This document shows positions 46,679-57,552 of a stretch of DNA of 64,000 bases, piece after piece (the first letter of the stretch is position 1; each line of letters opens with the position of its first letter). The notes beneath the pieces were generated by a model that saw only the letters and a program-made list of their open reading frames with translations, was not told the origin of the DNA and searched no databases. The DNA is taken from contig JAAROD010000011.1 in assembly GCA_012274445.1 (NCBI GenBank), positions 1,178,001 through 1,242,000 of the forward strand, written 5' to 3'. This stretch comes from Sclerotiophoma versabilis (taxonomy: Eukaryota; Ascomycota; Dothideomycetes; Pleosporales; Didymellaceae). Made by a program: the position numbers and the translations under genes.

Positions 46679-49600
46679 TCATATAGCCTTCATTGCCTGT
46701 GCGACAAGAATTGGAACCAGAATTGCCGTAATCAGTCCAATGTTGACAACAACTCCAGCAATGAGTGCAGCCCTCTTCGACTTCAGCGTGCAGTGACCAA
46801 GATCGCCCTCTGTTATCGACAAGATGATGGAATCTCCCCACATCCTATAGAGGAACATGCAAGGTGGTAGTATGCAGAAGCAGGCGAAGATGAGCCATGA
46901 GAGTTTTCGACGGCGTACTTCGTCTTCTTCTTTGACCTCACGTTCTGGACACAGTAGATGTGGTGAATGCTGATCCGCAACAATTGCCTTACCACTGCGA
47001 GTCGCAGAAGAGATATCGAGACTGGAATGTGTCGGGTGCAAAGGCGTGGCGGTGTCGCTCGTTGACGGACGTCGACTACCTCCCACACTCATAAAAGGAG
47101 AAAAATGGGCGTCTTTGATTGGAACAGTGGATCGTGAATCTGGAGCAAGAACCATCTGCCTCAACGTGGTCTGACCCGGCACAGCGGCGCGGCTTGCCCT
47201 GCGAGTAGGCTTGAATGTGGTCGATATTCTAAGACTTCGTCGACGATCTGGTCCAACAAGCGGTGAGGAGCTCTGCACAGGCTCCATATTGTATGCGTTA
47301 GGGAAGAGAATCAACTGAGACAGCATTCGCTCGTGCTGATGCTCACCAGCGGAGCGTGATTGTCGTATGCATGTCACGCTACCGGTAGCAGGAAAGGGAG
47401 AGGCATAAAACCCGTCATAATCAGGGCTGAGATTGTGAGGGCCGACACTCGAGCTTAGCTTCGCACCCGGACTGCTAGTGTCTGCTACACTACTGCCCGC
47501 GCATTGCATCCCGGTGCCTCGAAGAGTACCTGTCAAGTTACCTTTTGGGCCGACAATGGTAAGCTTGTCAACTGCGTTCTCACACTCGAGACCAGACTCG
47601 TTACCAATGCTGTGGGATGGGCTACTTTTGGGCCGCCTATCATGCCTTTTGAATCTGTAGCTAAGGCGTTTTGATTGATCGTCAACGTCACTGTCGAACA
47701 GGACATCATCGTTGGGACCAGAGGCTAATAGCTCTTGTGTCTCCTTGTCATTCAAAGCGTACAGGTCTGCCCAAGGGGCGAAAGCGTAGGGTTCTTCAAC
47801 CCTATGCCTGGGTTGATTAGAGAAGCGAAATACAGGCACAGTCGAGGATGTTGGTGGGTTCGAAGGGGTACCAGACGCAGACACATCGGGAGCAGTCTGC
47901 GAACTAGGACGAGCTGCGAGGTAAGGCGGTGTTGAGGTGAACGGATGGGCATGCGCTCGTATCGGGCCAGCATGGCTGTAAAGCGACGGGACGCGTGCAT
48001 GGCCCTGCTCGGTCCACGACGAGAGCGACACTGCCGCGGTTGGCCCCAAGCTGTTTCGACTGCCCTCGCTGCTACTGTAGTCGGCAATACTGTCTAATGA
48101 CGTTCGACCTTGCTGACTGTCACCAGCAACGGTTTCCCAATCGGCCTTCTCGATATCTACAGTTTGTGCAAATCCATCTGTGAGTCTCTTGCTGCGAAGC
48201 AAGTTTACTGAACTCTGTCTTCCCCACATAGCTGGTATATCCTTGTGGCCAAGTTCGCGTTCAGTGACTGCCTTATCAAAGATAAGCTCAGCATGGTCAA
48301 GCGCTTCCTGTGGCGTCCGTGGACTTGCACAAACTTCATGTTGTAAATAGGATGATGACGGTTCGAGCGCCCTGGTGTTGGACTGCGAGTACGAAGAGGA
48401 AGGTTGGAATCCTAGTGCGAAATGGTTCGATTCGCCCACTTCGGGCTGTGGGAGTTGTAATAGATTCTGTGTATCTCCATAAGAGGTGTATGATCTATTG
48501 GAAAACACCTCCGAGAGGTCGGAGCGGGGAAACGGTTTGGGGACTTGATCGTATTGGAAAGCTGGAGCAAGTGGGGGAAGAGCAGATGGGGGCAATCCAG
48601 GCTGGTGATTCGGCGCACGTTCCCTGGTAAATATTGGGTACGCACTCTCGCTCGTATGAGCGGTATCCTCAAGTCGGCGTGTGGGATCCATGTTGAACTC
48701 GAACTCGCCGAGACCTGGTAGGGCTGCTGGATTTGGACCAGCTTTGGATGACCCCTCGTTCATATCCCTAGTAAAGGGCCCGATTAAGCCGGTAGTGTGC
48801 GCGCTCTCCAGATCTTGTGTGGTCAAGCTGTTTGTTGTTGTGTTCACAAGGTCATATTGGTCGATGAACTTGCTGATGGTATCTGTCTTCCCATCGTCTT
48901 GTGCTACCGAATTATGGTACAGCTCCTGTGTGAGCGGCCTCGTGGCCGACTGGCTACTCCTTGCTAGATGACTGTAGCTGTAATCATCTGCCATTTCCCC
49001 CGCATCCACACCACTGTATCGCAAAGAGGCGCTGCTTCGAGGATTTCCAGCGAGGCTTTGTTGGTAAGCCGACCTCTGCAGGTCGTCTACAGTGTATGTT
49101 GAAGAGATAGCATACATGAACGCAAGATCGTCGTAGTAAGGCTGGACTCCTGATTCGCTTACAAAGACAGATCCACGTGTATCATCCGTACGGCCGATCT
49201 GTGTGGAGAGGTCGTCCGGTACCATTGAAGTCAAATCCTTCGAATCAAAGTGGCGGCCAGGGTCCCTTCGCGCATATTCTATCCCAACATCATCATCACC
49301 TGAGATTGATCCTAAGTCGTGTAATGACGCAGGACTGGTTGAAGATCTGGGTGAGACCGGACTGATGGGGAAGTAAGTGGACCTGTTTGTAGGTATGTAT
49401 GTCTGCTCGAGAGGATGCAAAAGCTCATCGTCTGCGCTGATTGACATGTTGCTTGCATTTCTTTCTCGAAATTGTTGCAATTCTTCCTCTTCATTGTGCT
49501 CGGGGGGCTTCGTGAGCCTCTTCGTAAATGTGCGTGTAAGCTGTCTGATAGAGAAACGTGACTCATTCGGGGCTTTTTTGACGATCAATGGAGACGGCGC

Positions 49601-50752
49601 AAAGCGAGACTCCGGGCTATAAACGGGAGAAGTATACTTTGAGGAGCCAGCGCTAATCGCTACTGGCGTTGGTGGTAAGGGAAATTCGAGGATGGAAGAT
49701 CCGTGAGTGTCTTCAGTGCATCGCACAATACCTGCGTGTGCAGCGTTGAGATCGCCGTACAAAGGACGCTTGGGTGCCATCTACAGCTTGGTCAGCTTCA
49801 CATGACTGTTTTTAAAAGAAGGGCTCACAACCTCTGAAACACTTAGTTGAGAATCTTCTGGCGATTGAAGCGGCAGAAGCTCGCTCGAATCAATATCTCT
49901 CGAAGGAGTAACAATATCGTGGTACGACAATGATGTGTGGGGGTTCACTAGATCAAAAGAGGCGCCACGATAGTGAATGGTCGCAGGCGTAGCGGGTGGA
50001 GTTGCGGGCGCAGTAGTTGTGAAACTGATTGCTTTCTCTCGCTGGGTCTCTCGAACTGTTTCGAAATGTGGTGGCTGCGGGAAACGCGGAAGTGAAGGCG
50101 TCGGCGTGGCTTGTGCGTCGCTCAGATTCGATTCTTCAGTAAAGAAGCAGAGGGGCGCTGGGAGATTTGCGCGAATTTGGTGTGCCGGTCTCACAGGCGC
50201 ATTAGATTGGAAACGTAATTCAGAGCCTATTGGCGCTGGCGGGCGAGGGAGCCTTTTTCTGGAGCCAAAGTGACGTGTCTTCACTTGCGAGTCCGCAGTC
50301 GCGATGCTCGATGTACTGCCAGCTTGTACCAACGGTTCAGCTGATTGAGATCGAAGGGTCTGGTCAGACACGGGTTGGGTACCAAGAACTGAGCTTTGCG
50401 GTGCTAGTTGATGTGCAGAGTAGGATGAGTGCAGAGGTCGTGACGATGAGTGTGAATCGCGGTGTAGGGCAGGTTTTTTCGACGGGACGCGCCCGATCTC
50501 GTTCAAAGCGAATGTGGAGGCTTTCCTTCGAAGAGTCTTCCCTAATGGTGTTGCAATCCATGACAACGGCGTACTCTGCTGCTTGCGATACTCATGGATT
50601 GACAAAGTATGAAGAGGAGTCCGCAATGAGATCGATGATTGTAAAGAGTGATGCGGGGAGTGTATTGGCGTGATCGGCCCTGATACTCGATGTTGCGGTG
50701 AAGCCACATCAGACACCTGAGGTGAATAGGAGTAAATATCGTAGGTTGCCAT
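46679..50752 (-). CDS. Large Ser-rich protein with C-terminal membrane segments, 1341 residues
   Basis: Function not recognised. Minus-strand exons 50752-49829 and 49780-46679; the intron (GTGAGC...TAG, 48 nt) joins SVSEV to MAPKRPLYGD in frame. Over 1200 residues are polar and Ser/Thr/Pro-rich with many short SP/TP motifs, as in heavily phosphorylated cytosolic regions. A basic segment (IRQLTRTFTKRLTKPP) lies early in exon 2. Near the end, REVKEEDEVRRRKLSW leads into two hydrophobic segments (LIFACFCILPPCMFLYRMW and ALIAGVVVNIGLITAILVPILVA), so the protein is probably tail-anchored with its bulk in the cytosol. The second exon could be a separate 1033-residue gene, but the clean splice and phase argue for one gene. 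Confidence 0.8.
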
Positions 50753-52480
50753 GTCTGCTCAGTCGTTTCCGATTCGCTAGACTCTTCACTCAACCAAGCC
50801 CCAGTGTATTGTGATGTAGCTGGTAACCCCTGCTGGATATTCTTGTCGAGATACGTCTTTCGCGTCTAGTGTCTACCTGTTTCGCGGTGACTTTCGACAG
50901 AACTGCTGATGAATGATACTAGCTCATACATCGCGCCATGTACTCAAAATTGCAAACATGGCCAGGTAACTGGCAGGAGTGGCCGAGGTGGTGTGTTGAG
51001 CTCTACAACTAGCTTCTATGTTGAGTCGTGAACCATAAGAGGTGAACGCAAGTGCGAAAGAGCAGAGACCGAGGTACGAGAATCGTGGCAATGAGCGAAG
51101 AGGATTTGAAGGCCGTTGGTAAGGAAGAGAGACGTCGGACTCAAAAGAGCGGTCAAGGGAAGCACGCTGCATCACAAAGGAGAAGAGCAAGAGAGAAGGA
51201 AGTCACGACGTCCTCACGATGTCAGTCAGAGGATATGACAAGCGCCAAAAGAACAGTTTTAGCCTTCCACGCAGCTTGGAGCCACCGAATAGGCCTCGAT
51301 CCAATAGACCACACAATTCTATCATGCCCAAACTTCTCACCATGGCTTATTAAAGCTGCCGGTCACGGTGTTCGAGGCAAGACTGATGCAGCGATGTGGG
51401 TGGACGTCAGGAACGAGCGACGATTTTAGCGTGTTCAGTGCGGAACCAATCATGGGTCAAATCGCCCTTGTGCTGGGCAACACCGCGTCGGGGCGAGAAA
51501 GAGCGAGAAAGAGTTACCGCCACTCACGACCTTCTCAATTACCCCTTATCTCGTTTCAAAGGCCAAGTTCTGGGTCAGCGGAGACGGGGGCGGTCCCAAT
51601 CAGCAAGCCACGCGCTGTTGTCTCCTGCATTGACAACTAGTATCTCTCTGCGACATGAACGATGATGGCGCAGCTCCTCTGCAGACGTAGAATGTCAAGT
51701 GCACGCTAGTTGAGGCTCTGCAGAATCTTCTCCTGCCAAATGTGAATCACGAAGCAGCCGATAGATGTTCGGCTGATGGGTCTGCAGAAGGGTGGCGTTT
51801 GCCTTGATCCTCAGGCAGCACTTACTTAGCTCAAGCTCATCAACTTTCAAGTAGGTTGCAAGCATTGCTCAAGCCTTCTTGCGTCAAAACCATCCAGGCC
51901 ACCAATTTAGAGATCAGTAGTGATATACACCAAATGCGTGCTCGCCATGTGGTCTGCGTGAGAATGTGTGACTAGAGTTTGTGTCATTATGACAAGAGCG
52001 ATTCAGAGTGTCGTTGTAGTGAGACGCACCGTATCCGCCATGTTTTTGCTGTGAAGGTGTAAAGGTACAGCTCGCCTCGTCCTGGCGACGGCATTTCGAG
52101 CTGTCATCGGGATACTGAACCGCTTTGTTCTTGCGTTCGTCGTGTCGCCTGGCATGTGAGTGCGAGCGCGCAGACTTATCGCTCGCTGGCAATCTTACAG
52201 AGGCTGCCTACGTCAGTAATCGTTTACCCAAATCATTACTTCTAGTTTAAGGTTGACATACTGTGAATCTCGGCAGGCATATATACTGGCGACAAAAGCG
52301 CCGTTGTCAATATTAACTCATTTTTTGCGGGTGTGTTATCGCGCTTGCTATCCTGGATGCTGAAAATGCTCGCATGACCCATAGTGAGAGGCTTGGCTGA
52401 AAGACATTCAGACGTAAGAGATGAAAAAGAGAAAGAAAGGAAGCGCTGTCGCGATAGGGACGGCGGGAAAAAAGTCAACT
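50753..52480. other. 1.7-kb transition region with no confident gene
   Basis: Upstream flank of the 46679-50752 gene and the last normal-composition DNA before the AT-rich block. Several ORFs of 60-125 codons exist on both strands, but none has a recognisable family or clear splice structure. Confidence 0.5.
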
Positions 52481-52746
52481 TATACTGGTGTATACAAGTT
52501 ATAGCATTACTACTTTACTCTAGCTGTTTGTTAGGACCCAGCTCCGGCCTACTGAGCCAAGACCACCTCCAAAAGGTATAGAAGGTTCACTCCTATAAGT
52601 GAACCGGCCGGAACAGTACTAATATCGTCATCCTAACTCTGTTAGGGCCTGGACGCAGCTAGGGTTTAACACTGTTCTTACGTAGTAGTTTTGTTTCTAC
52701 ATAGAATTACTATACTTATATGTATAATCTTTTTTTTTAATAACTA

Positions 52747-52815
52747 ACGTACCCCACGGGCGAGCGAGCCAACGGGCAAGCAAGCCACTTTTGCTAAGCC
52801 CCTACCAAAACATAA
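52747..52815 (+). repeat. Left terminal inverted repeat of the pogo-type element
   Basis: Starts ACGTACCCCACGGGCGAGC and contains two imperfect direct subrepeats (GGGCGAGCGAGCC and GGGCAAGCAAGCC), probable transposase-binding sites. It is largely free of RIP changes. Confidence 0.85.
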
Positions 52816-54544
52816 CCTATTATAGCCTAAAACACTACACTTTAGCACTTTGTAGCAGACTACAGCATATAATATTATTTAGAGACTACTTCTACATTAA
52901 TCTTGCACGTTCACGCGTTGTAGCTAGTCTGATTGCACCTTCTGCAGCGCCTTTAGGTTAGCTTACCCTCTTAAGCGCGCACCTGCTTCTTTAGCTTCTT
53001 TCTATTACTATACGCCCTAAACTCCTTTAGAGCTGCTAGTTACTGCCTATTTTTAACTATTAGGGCCTCTTCCTTCTAAACCTACTTTCTTTTATATAAT
53101 TTTTATTATATAGTAGCCTTATTAGCTACTTAAAGCTTACTAATTTCCTATTAGGCTAAAACTAGCTTATAGGATAAAATTGCTCCCCCCTTTATATAGT
53201 GCTTAAGCGCGCTTAGAATAGAGTTTAGTAAGCTACTCTACTACTTTGTATACTTCTCTTAAATTAGAGTTAATTATAACCTAAATTCTAGAGTATTACT
53301 AGAGGTTTATAACTACTAGAGCTTACTATTAGTAGAGAGTAGTAGTAATAAAGTCTATAGCTTTATATTAAGAGTTAATATAACCTATTCTATATTAAAG
53401 AGAACTAATCTAGCACCTTAGAACTCTTCTTAGATATTACTAGAAGTAAATACTATATTATAGGCTGCTTTAAAGTATAGAAGAAACTTAGTCTTTATAA
53501 GGTAAGTAATCTAGTTATATATAAGTAGTTTAGCTTAGCACCTATATACTTTCTTTAAAGAGGTAAAATAACCTATATTAAGTAGCTATAGAAGGTATAA
53601 TAAGTAATAAGGTATATATATAGTAATAATCTTATTATTCTTATAGTATTACTAGAATTTAAGTAAGGTATAGCTCTTATAGCTATTAATAACTAGTAGT
53701 TAGTAGGTACTAATAGTATACTTCTTTATATATGTGTTAAAGTACTCTAACTACTTAAAACTAAGCTTATTAGTAGTCTAGCTATTACTAGAGACTTTAA
53801 TAACCTAGTTCTAAAGTAGGTCTTTCTCTTTATATTAGCTAGAAAGGTAGTAGTATACTTTAAAGATAATAAAAAGTAGAATAGCCTATTCTTTTATATT
53901 AATACTCTATATAACTATTATCTACTTCTAGTTACCTTACTAAACTATTTTTAGCCTTTTTTATCTTTCTAAAGCTATAATAACTACTTTTAATAAGATT
54001 TAGCCTATTATAAAGCCTATCTTATTAAAGTTATAGGTTTTATTATTCTAGATACTATACTTAGCTTTAATATTAGCTACTAGGCTAAACTAGCTCTATA
54101 TAACCTCTAAATTCTTATAGAAAGCTTACTTATAGTTATACTTATAATTAAACTTTACTTTAAGCTCTAGTTAATACTTAATAAACGTACTAGGCTAGTT
54201 TATACTAATAGAGCCTAGATTGCACTTAGCACGTAGAGAATTAGCTATAGCAGCTATATCTACTAGCTAGAGGCTAAATCCTTACTCGTCTAGCTTAAGT
54301 ATATACTTAATAATTACCCTCTTCTTATTATTATCTAAACCTTATAAGTTAGGCATAGAATTATCTTATAAAGGTTATCTAGTGTGTTAATAGCTTAGTG
54401 TGCTTTAAGGTACCTTATAGATAGCTATAGCGTGTTACTAGAAGAGATTTATATCTTATTTAAGAGCTTAAAGTATAAGCTGTACCTAAGCTTCCTAAGA
54501 CGTATTAATAATAGGTTATTATTAAGATATTAGTATAGAAAGAG

Positions 54545-54610
54545 TACTTTAGTAGGGGCTTAGTAAAAGTAGCTTACTTACCTGTTAGCTTACTTGCCTA
54601 TAGAGTACGT
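54545..54610 (-). repeat. Right terminal inverted repeat, RIP-mutated
   Basis: Reverse complement of the left end. Over the outer 42 aligned bases, 12 differ and every difference is G-to-A or C-to-T relative to the left copy. Confidence 0.85.
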
Positions 54611-54780
54611 TATTTCTACTAACTATATACTTAAAATATCTTTTAGTATAGTATAGTTTTCTACTAAGTTCTATAGAAGGCTCTATAGTATTTCTAGAAT
54701 ACTATAAGAATTATAGAATATTACCTAATACTGTGCTATTGTGTCTTACACTCTTAGCCTAGGGCCTGTGTAGAGTTCGT

Positions 54781-55725
54781 AAGATATTACGTGACCTGAG
54801 GCCTAGCGTTCCGCCGATCCAGGGTCCGCTATTGGTGATAAGTCACCGTCCCCGCGTGCCATCTTCTGAGATCGTAACAGTAAGGACCAACGCGTAGGTG
54901 ATTACTCACGAAAGGACTGATAAACTCAATTACAATAAGTAATGGGGATTAAAGTTCTGTTGTTCAGTGGCGATTATTCGCTCCCATAAGCTCGCCACTA
55001 CATGAAGCCATCTCTGCCGCCCATCCATCGCGCGTCAGCGACATTGCTGCCGTCAAGTCAGCCCACAATAGCCCATTGTACTCGATCGTCTGCCTGCACG
55101 CTCACTCTTCATTGAAAATGCTTAGCATGGAATGAATTTCATGCATAAATATGCTACCCTAGCTCATTACATCAGAGTCAATATTGTGTGCTGATACGAG
55201 GTGGGTCACGAATTCTTGCTACGGCTCGCTCTTGCTGACGGATACGAGACATTTGACGTAATGTTCCGAAGTTGGCGCAAGGGGGTGCTGATCATGATAG
55301 CCAAAAGCTTTGTCTGCAGATATATGTCTTACGACTTCAATTGTTGTGTTATGGCAATGTGTCAGTTGATGCGTTAAGGCAAAGGGTTCTGACGAAATTT
55401 TCGTTTCTCGGTAAGCTTTTCGGCCTACATGGATAAAGTTGAGGAGCTGATAATACAGCACACGAGTATATGAGTGATATAGTTGAATTCAATATTGCTA
55501 TTTGTGAACTCTATCATTTGCGCACCAAGCATTATCATTCTAGTCCAAATTATATACAAAGGAAAGTAAGAAAACAAAAGATTCGAATCCAGAAATGCGC
55601 CGCGGCTATGCAATGGCACTAGTAGAACCAATGCCAGCTTTTGTATCAGGCGTCTCAGCAGCCGGTCTCACCCCAATACCAATGTTTCTAACAAGTGAAA
55701 TTGCGTAGCTCACAAGCCTCTCTGC
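54781..55725. other. Gene-free flank between RIP block and wall-protein gene
   Basis: Returns to normal composition at about 54780. Short minus-strand ORFs (for example 55219-55461) have no recognisable product. The right part is probably the 3' flank of the 55726-57552 gene. Confidence 0.5.
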
Positions 55726-57552
55726 TTAGTAACCGTAGCCACTACCGTAACCGCCAGTGGGAACAGGGGTGACCTTGGTGGACGACTCAACAGGGTATGG
55801 CTCGTAGGCTGGGGCGCTCGAGGAAGGCTTAGCAGAGGTGGTTGGGTAAGGAGCAGGGACTGAGCTGCTGTAGATGATGGAAGAGTCAGAGCTGGGCTTA
55901 GGGCCTACAGGGTAGGTGGGGTAGGCTGGCTGGCTGGAAGAGGGAGTAGGGCAGCTGCCGGGGTGGGCGGGGTTGCAGCCGCCGGGGATGGAGGTAGCTA
56001 CGGGACCGGAGGGAGTAGCAGGAGTCGGGCAGCTGCCGGGGTGGGCGGGGTTGCAGCCGCCGGGGATGGAGGTAGCTACGGGACCGGAGGGAGTAGCAGG
56101 AGTCGGGCAGCTGCCGGGGTGGGCAGGGTTGCAGCCGCCGGGGATGGAGGTAGCTACGGGACCAGAGGGAGAAGACATGGAGCCGTTGGGGACCGGAGTG
56201 TACTCAGGAACGTCAACACCGACAGTAACGGTCTTAGTGACTGTTACGGGAGCAGGGCAAGTCTCCTGACCGGAGGCAGGGGTGTACTGAGGGACATCGA
56301 CGCCAACGGTGACGGTCTGGGGGCCAGCGGGCTGCGATGGCTTGTTGTCCTTGGAGATGACGGGGGTGTACTGAGGAACATCAACAGTGGCGGTAGTCAT
56401 AGGCTGGTTGGGCTTGTCACCGGAAGGCTTGGGGGCCTCGCCAGTGGGCTTGGGGGGCTGGCCACCGTAGATGGTGGAGGTATAAGTCTTGTAGCTGGCG
56501 GTCAGGTAGGTCGAGTAGATCGTGGAGCCGCTGTGGCCAACTTCAGTGGAGCAAGGGACCCAGTCATAGGTAGTGACAACAGTGGTCTTGTCCTCTGGCT
56601 GGCTGCTGGTGGGCTTGGGGGGAACAGCGGTAGTCTCGTAACCAGGGCAGCCACCCTTGCAGGAGGTGATGGTGACAGTGCTGGTGGTCAAGGTGGTGAT
56701 GACCTGAGTGCCGTGGGTCTGAGTAACAGGGCAAACGGTGGTGGTGGTATAAGTGGTCAACTCCTTCGTGCTTGTGGGGTAAGAAGGAACCGAAGAGCTC
56801 GCTGGGTACTCAGGGTACGAAGGAACCGAAGAGCTTGCTGGGTACGAAGGAACTGAAGAGCTCGCTGGGTACGCAGGAACTGAAGAGCTCGCTGGGTACG
56901 CAGGAACCGAAGAGCTCGCTGGGTACTCAGGGTACGAAGGAACCGAAGAGCTTGCTGGGTACGCAGGAACCGAAGAGCTTGCTGGGTACGAAGGAACTGA
57001 AGAGCTCGCTGGGTACGCAGGAACTGAAGAGCTCGCTGGGTACGCAGGAACCGAAGAGCTCGCTGGGTACTCAGGGTACGAAGGAACCGAAGAGCTTGCT
57101 GGGTACGCAGGAACCGAAGAGCTCGCTGGGTACGCAGGAACCGAAGAGCTCGCTGGGTACGAAGGAACTGAAGAGCTTGCTGGGTACGAAGGAACTGAAG
57201 AGCTTGCTGGGTACGAAGGAACTGAAGAGCTTGCTGGGTACGAAGGAACTGAAGAGCTTGCTGGGTACGAAGGAACTGAAGAGCTTGCTGGGTACTCAGG
57301 GTAAGAAGGAGCAGAGCTAGCAGGAACTTCAGGCTTCGAGGAGCTGGGAGTTTCAACTGGGTACTCGGGATAAGCGGGAGCAGAGCTGGAGGGAGCGACC
57401 GGTTTGGAAGAGCTGGGAGCAGGAGAAGAAGCCGGGTACTCAGGGTATGCCGGCGCGCTGCTGGAAGGCTGATTCACCGGGTAGCCGTACTCAGCCACGG
57501 GAGTGGCGGCAACAGCACCGATGATGGCCGCAGCGACGAAGGAGTAACGCAT
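55726..57552 (-). CDS. Secreted Ser/Pro/Tyr-repeat cell-wall-type protein
   Basis: 608 residues, one exon. A signal peptide (MRYSFVAAAIIGAVAA) is followed by TPVAEYGYP. Residues about 75-260 hold 18 copies of the nonapeptide ASSSVP(S/A)YP, some extended by EYP. A middle domain with paired Cys and Thr-rich strands (TTYTTTTVCPVTQTHGTQVI...SCKGGCPG, then TTYDWVPCSTEVG) resembles domains of fungal wall proteins and adhesins. Short VDVPQYTPV repeats follow, then three near-identical 26-residue units (PSGPVATSIPGGCNPAHPG...). The end is GGYGSGYGY, with no GPI signal. Probably secreted and wall-associated, heavily O-mannosylated. It sits alone between two transposon blocks. A TATATA near 57725 could serve its promoter. 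Confidence 0.88.
   Translation of the reverse strand: MRYSFVAAAIIGAVAATPVAEYGYPVNQPSSSAPAYPEYPASSPAPSSSKPVAPSSSAPAYPEYPVETPSSSKPEVPASSAPSYPEYPASSSVPSYPASSSVPSYPASSSVPSYPASSSVPSYPASSSVPSYPASSSVPAYPASSSVPAYPASSSVPSYPEYPASSSVPAYPASSSVPAYPASSSVPSYPASSSVPAYPASSSVPSYPEYPASSSVPAYPASSSVPAYPASSSVPSYPASSSVPSYPEYPASSSVPSYPTSTKELTTYTTTTVCPVTQTHGTQVITTLTTSTVTITSCKGGCPGYETTAVPPKPTSSQPEDKTTVVTTYDWVPCSTEVGHSGSTIYSTYLTASYKTYTSTIYGGQPPKPTGEAPKPSGDKPNQPMTTATVDVPQYTPVISKDNKPSQPAGPQTVTVGVDVPQYTPASGQETCPAPVTVTKTVTVGVDVPEYTPVPNGSMSSPSGPVATSIPGGCNPAHPGSCPTPATPSGPVATSIPGGCNPAHPGSCPTPATPSGPVATSIPGGCNPAHPGSCPTPSSSQPAYPTYPVGPKPSSDSSIIYSSSVPAPYPTTSAKPSSSAPAYEPYPVESSTKVTPVPTGGYGSGYGY
55937..56170 (-). repeat. Three tandem copies of a 78-bp unit
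   Basis: Each copy encodes about 26 residues with two Cys (GGCNPAHPGSCPTP core). The copies are nearly identical at the base level, differing by only a few substitutions. Confidence 0.9.
56775..57300 (-). repeat. 27-bp minisatellite encoding ASSSVP(S/A)YP
   Basis: 18 units, most 27 bp, four runs closing with the longer SYPEYP form. Units alternate between TAC-GAA and TAC-GCA versions (Ser or Ala before Tyr) in blocks, pointing to higher-order duplications. Other frames on both strands are also open. Confidence 0.92.

Larger units (their letters stand above)
52747..54610 (-). mobile_element. Degenerate pogo/Fot1-type Tc1-mariner DNA transposon
   Basis: 1864 bases bounded by inverted repeats and by TA at both ends (52745-52746 and 54611-54612), the target-site duplication of this superfamily. 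The minus strand, read through stops, keeps pogo/Fot1 transposase features in order. Near 53890-53810 is an AI-LL-FIIFKVYYYLSS segment matching the PPFIIFKG...SSW block. Near 53770-53650 is LEYFNTY...LLVINSYKSYT, matching the LLILDGHxSHT catalytic block with Asp changed to Asn. Near 53040-52870 is a basic tail with a CRRC...C zinc-knuckle remnant. Stops fall where TGG, CAG or CGA are expected, as RIP would make them. Not functional. Confidence 0.85.
52481..54780. repeat. AT-rich RIP-mutated block 1
   Basis: Composition shifts to TA-rich, with strong depletion of CA and TG and excess of TA, the mark of repeat-induced point mutation. It contains a pogo/Fot1-type element (52747-54610) and AT-rich flanks. 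A short hairpin with 8-base arms (GGTTCACT / AGTGAACC, 52584-52605) lies in the left flank. Confidence 0.85.

Noticed and set aside
51914..52192. 92-codon minus-strand His/Asn-rich ORF
   Set aside because: Non-ATG start, no recognisable family, and no clear splice partner.
52584..52605. Hairpin near the RIP block considered as a tRNA fragment (GGTTCACT resembles a B-box)
   Set aside because: No cloverleaf can be built around it; it is only an 8-bp inverted repeat.
53650..54545. Long plus-strand frame through RIP block 1 that looked like a degraded coding sequence
   Set aside because: The minus strand matches pogo/Fot1 transposase blocks in the right order between TIRs; the plus-strand pattern is its antisense shadow.
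56775..57300. CRISPR-like regular repeats
   Set aside because: Direct tandem units without unique spacers, in frame within a eukaryotic secreted-protein gene.
55963..57320. Plus-strand ORFs (297 and 182 codons) opposite the wall-protein gene
   Set aside because: Products of the repeat structure; the minus-strand frame has a signal peptide and domains, while these are simple repeats.
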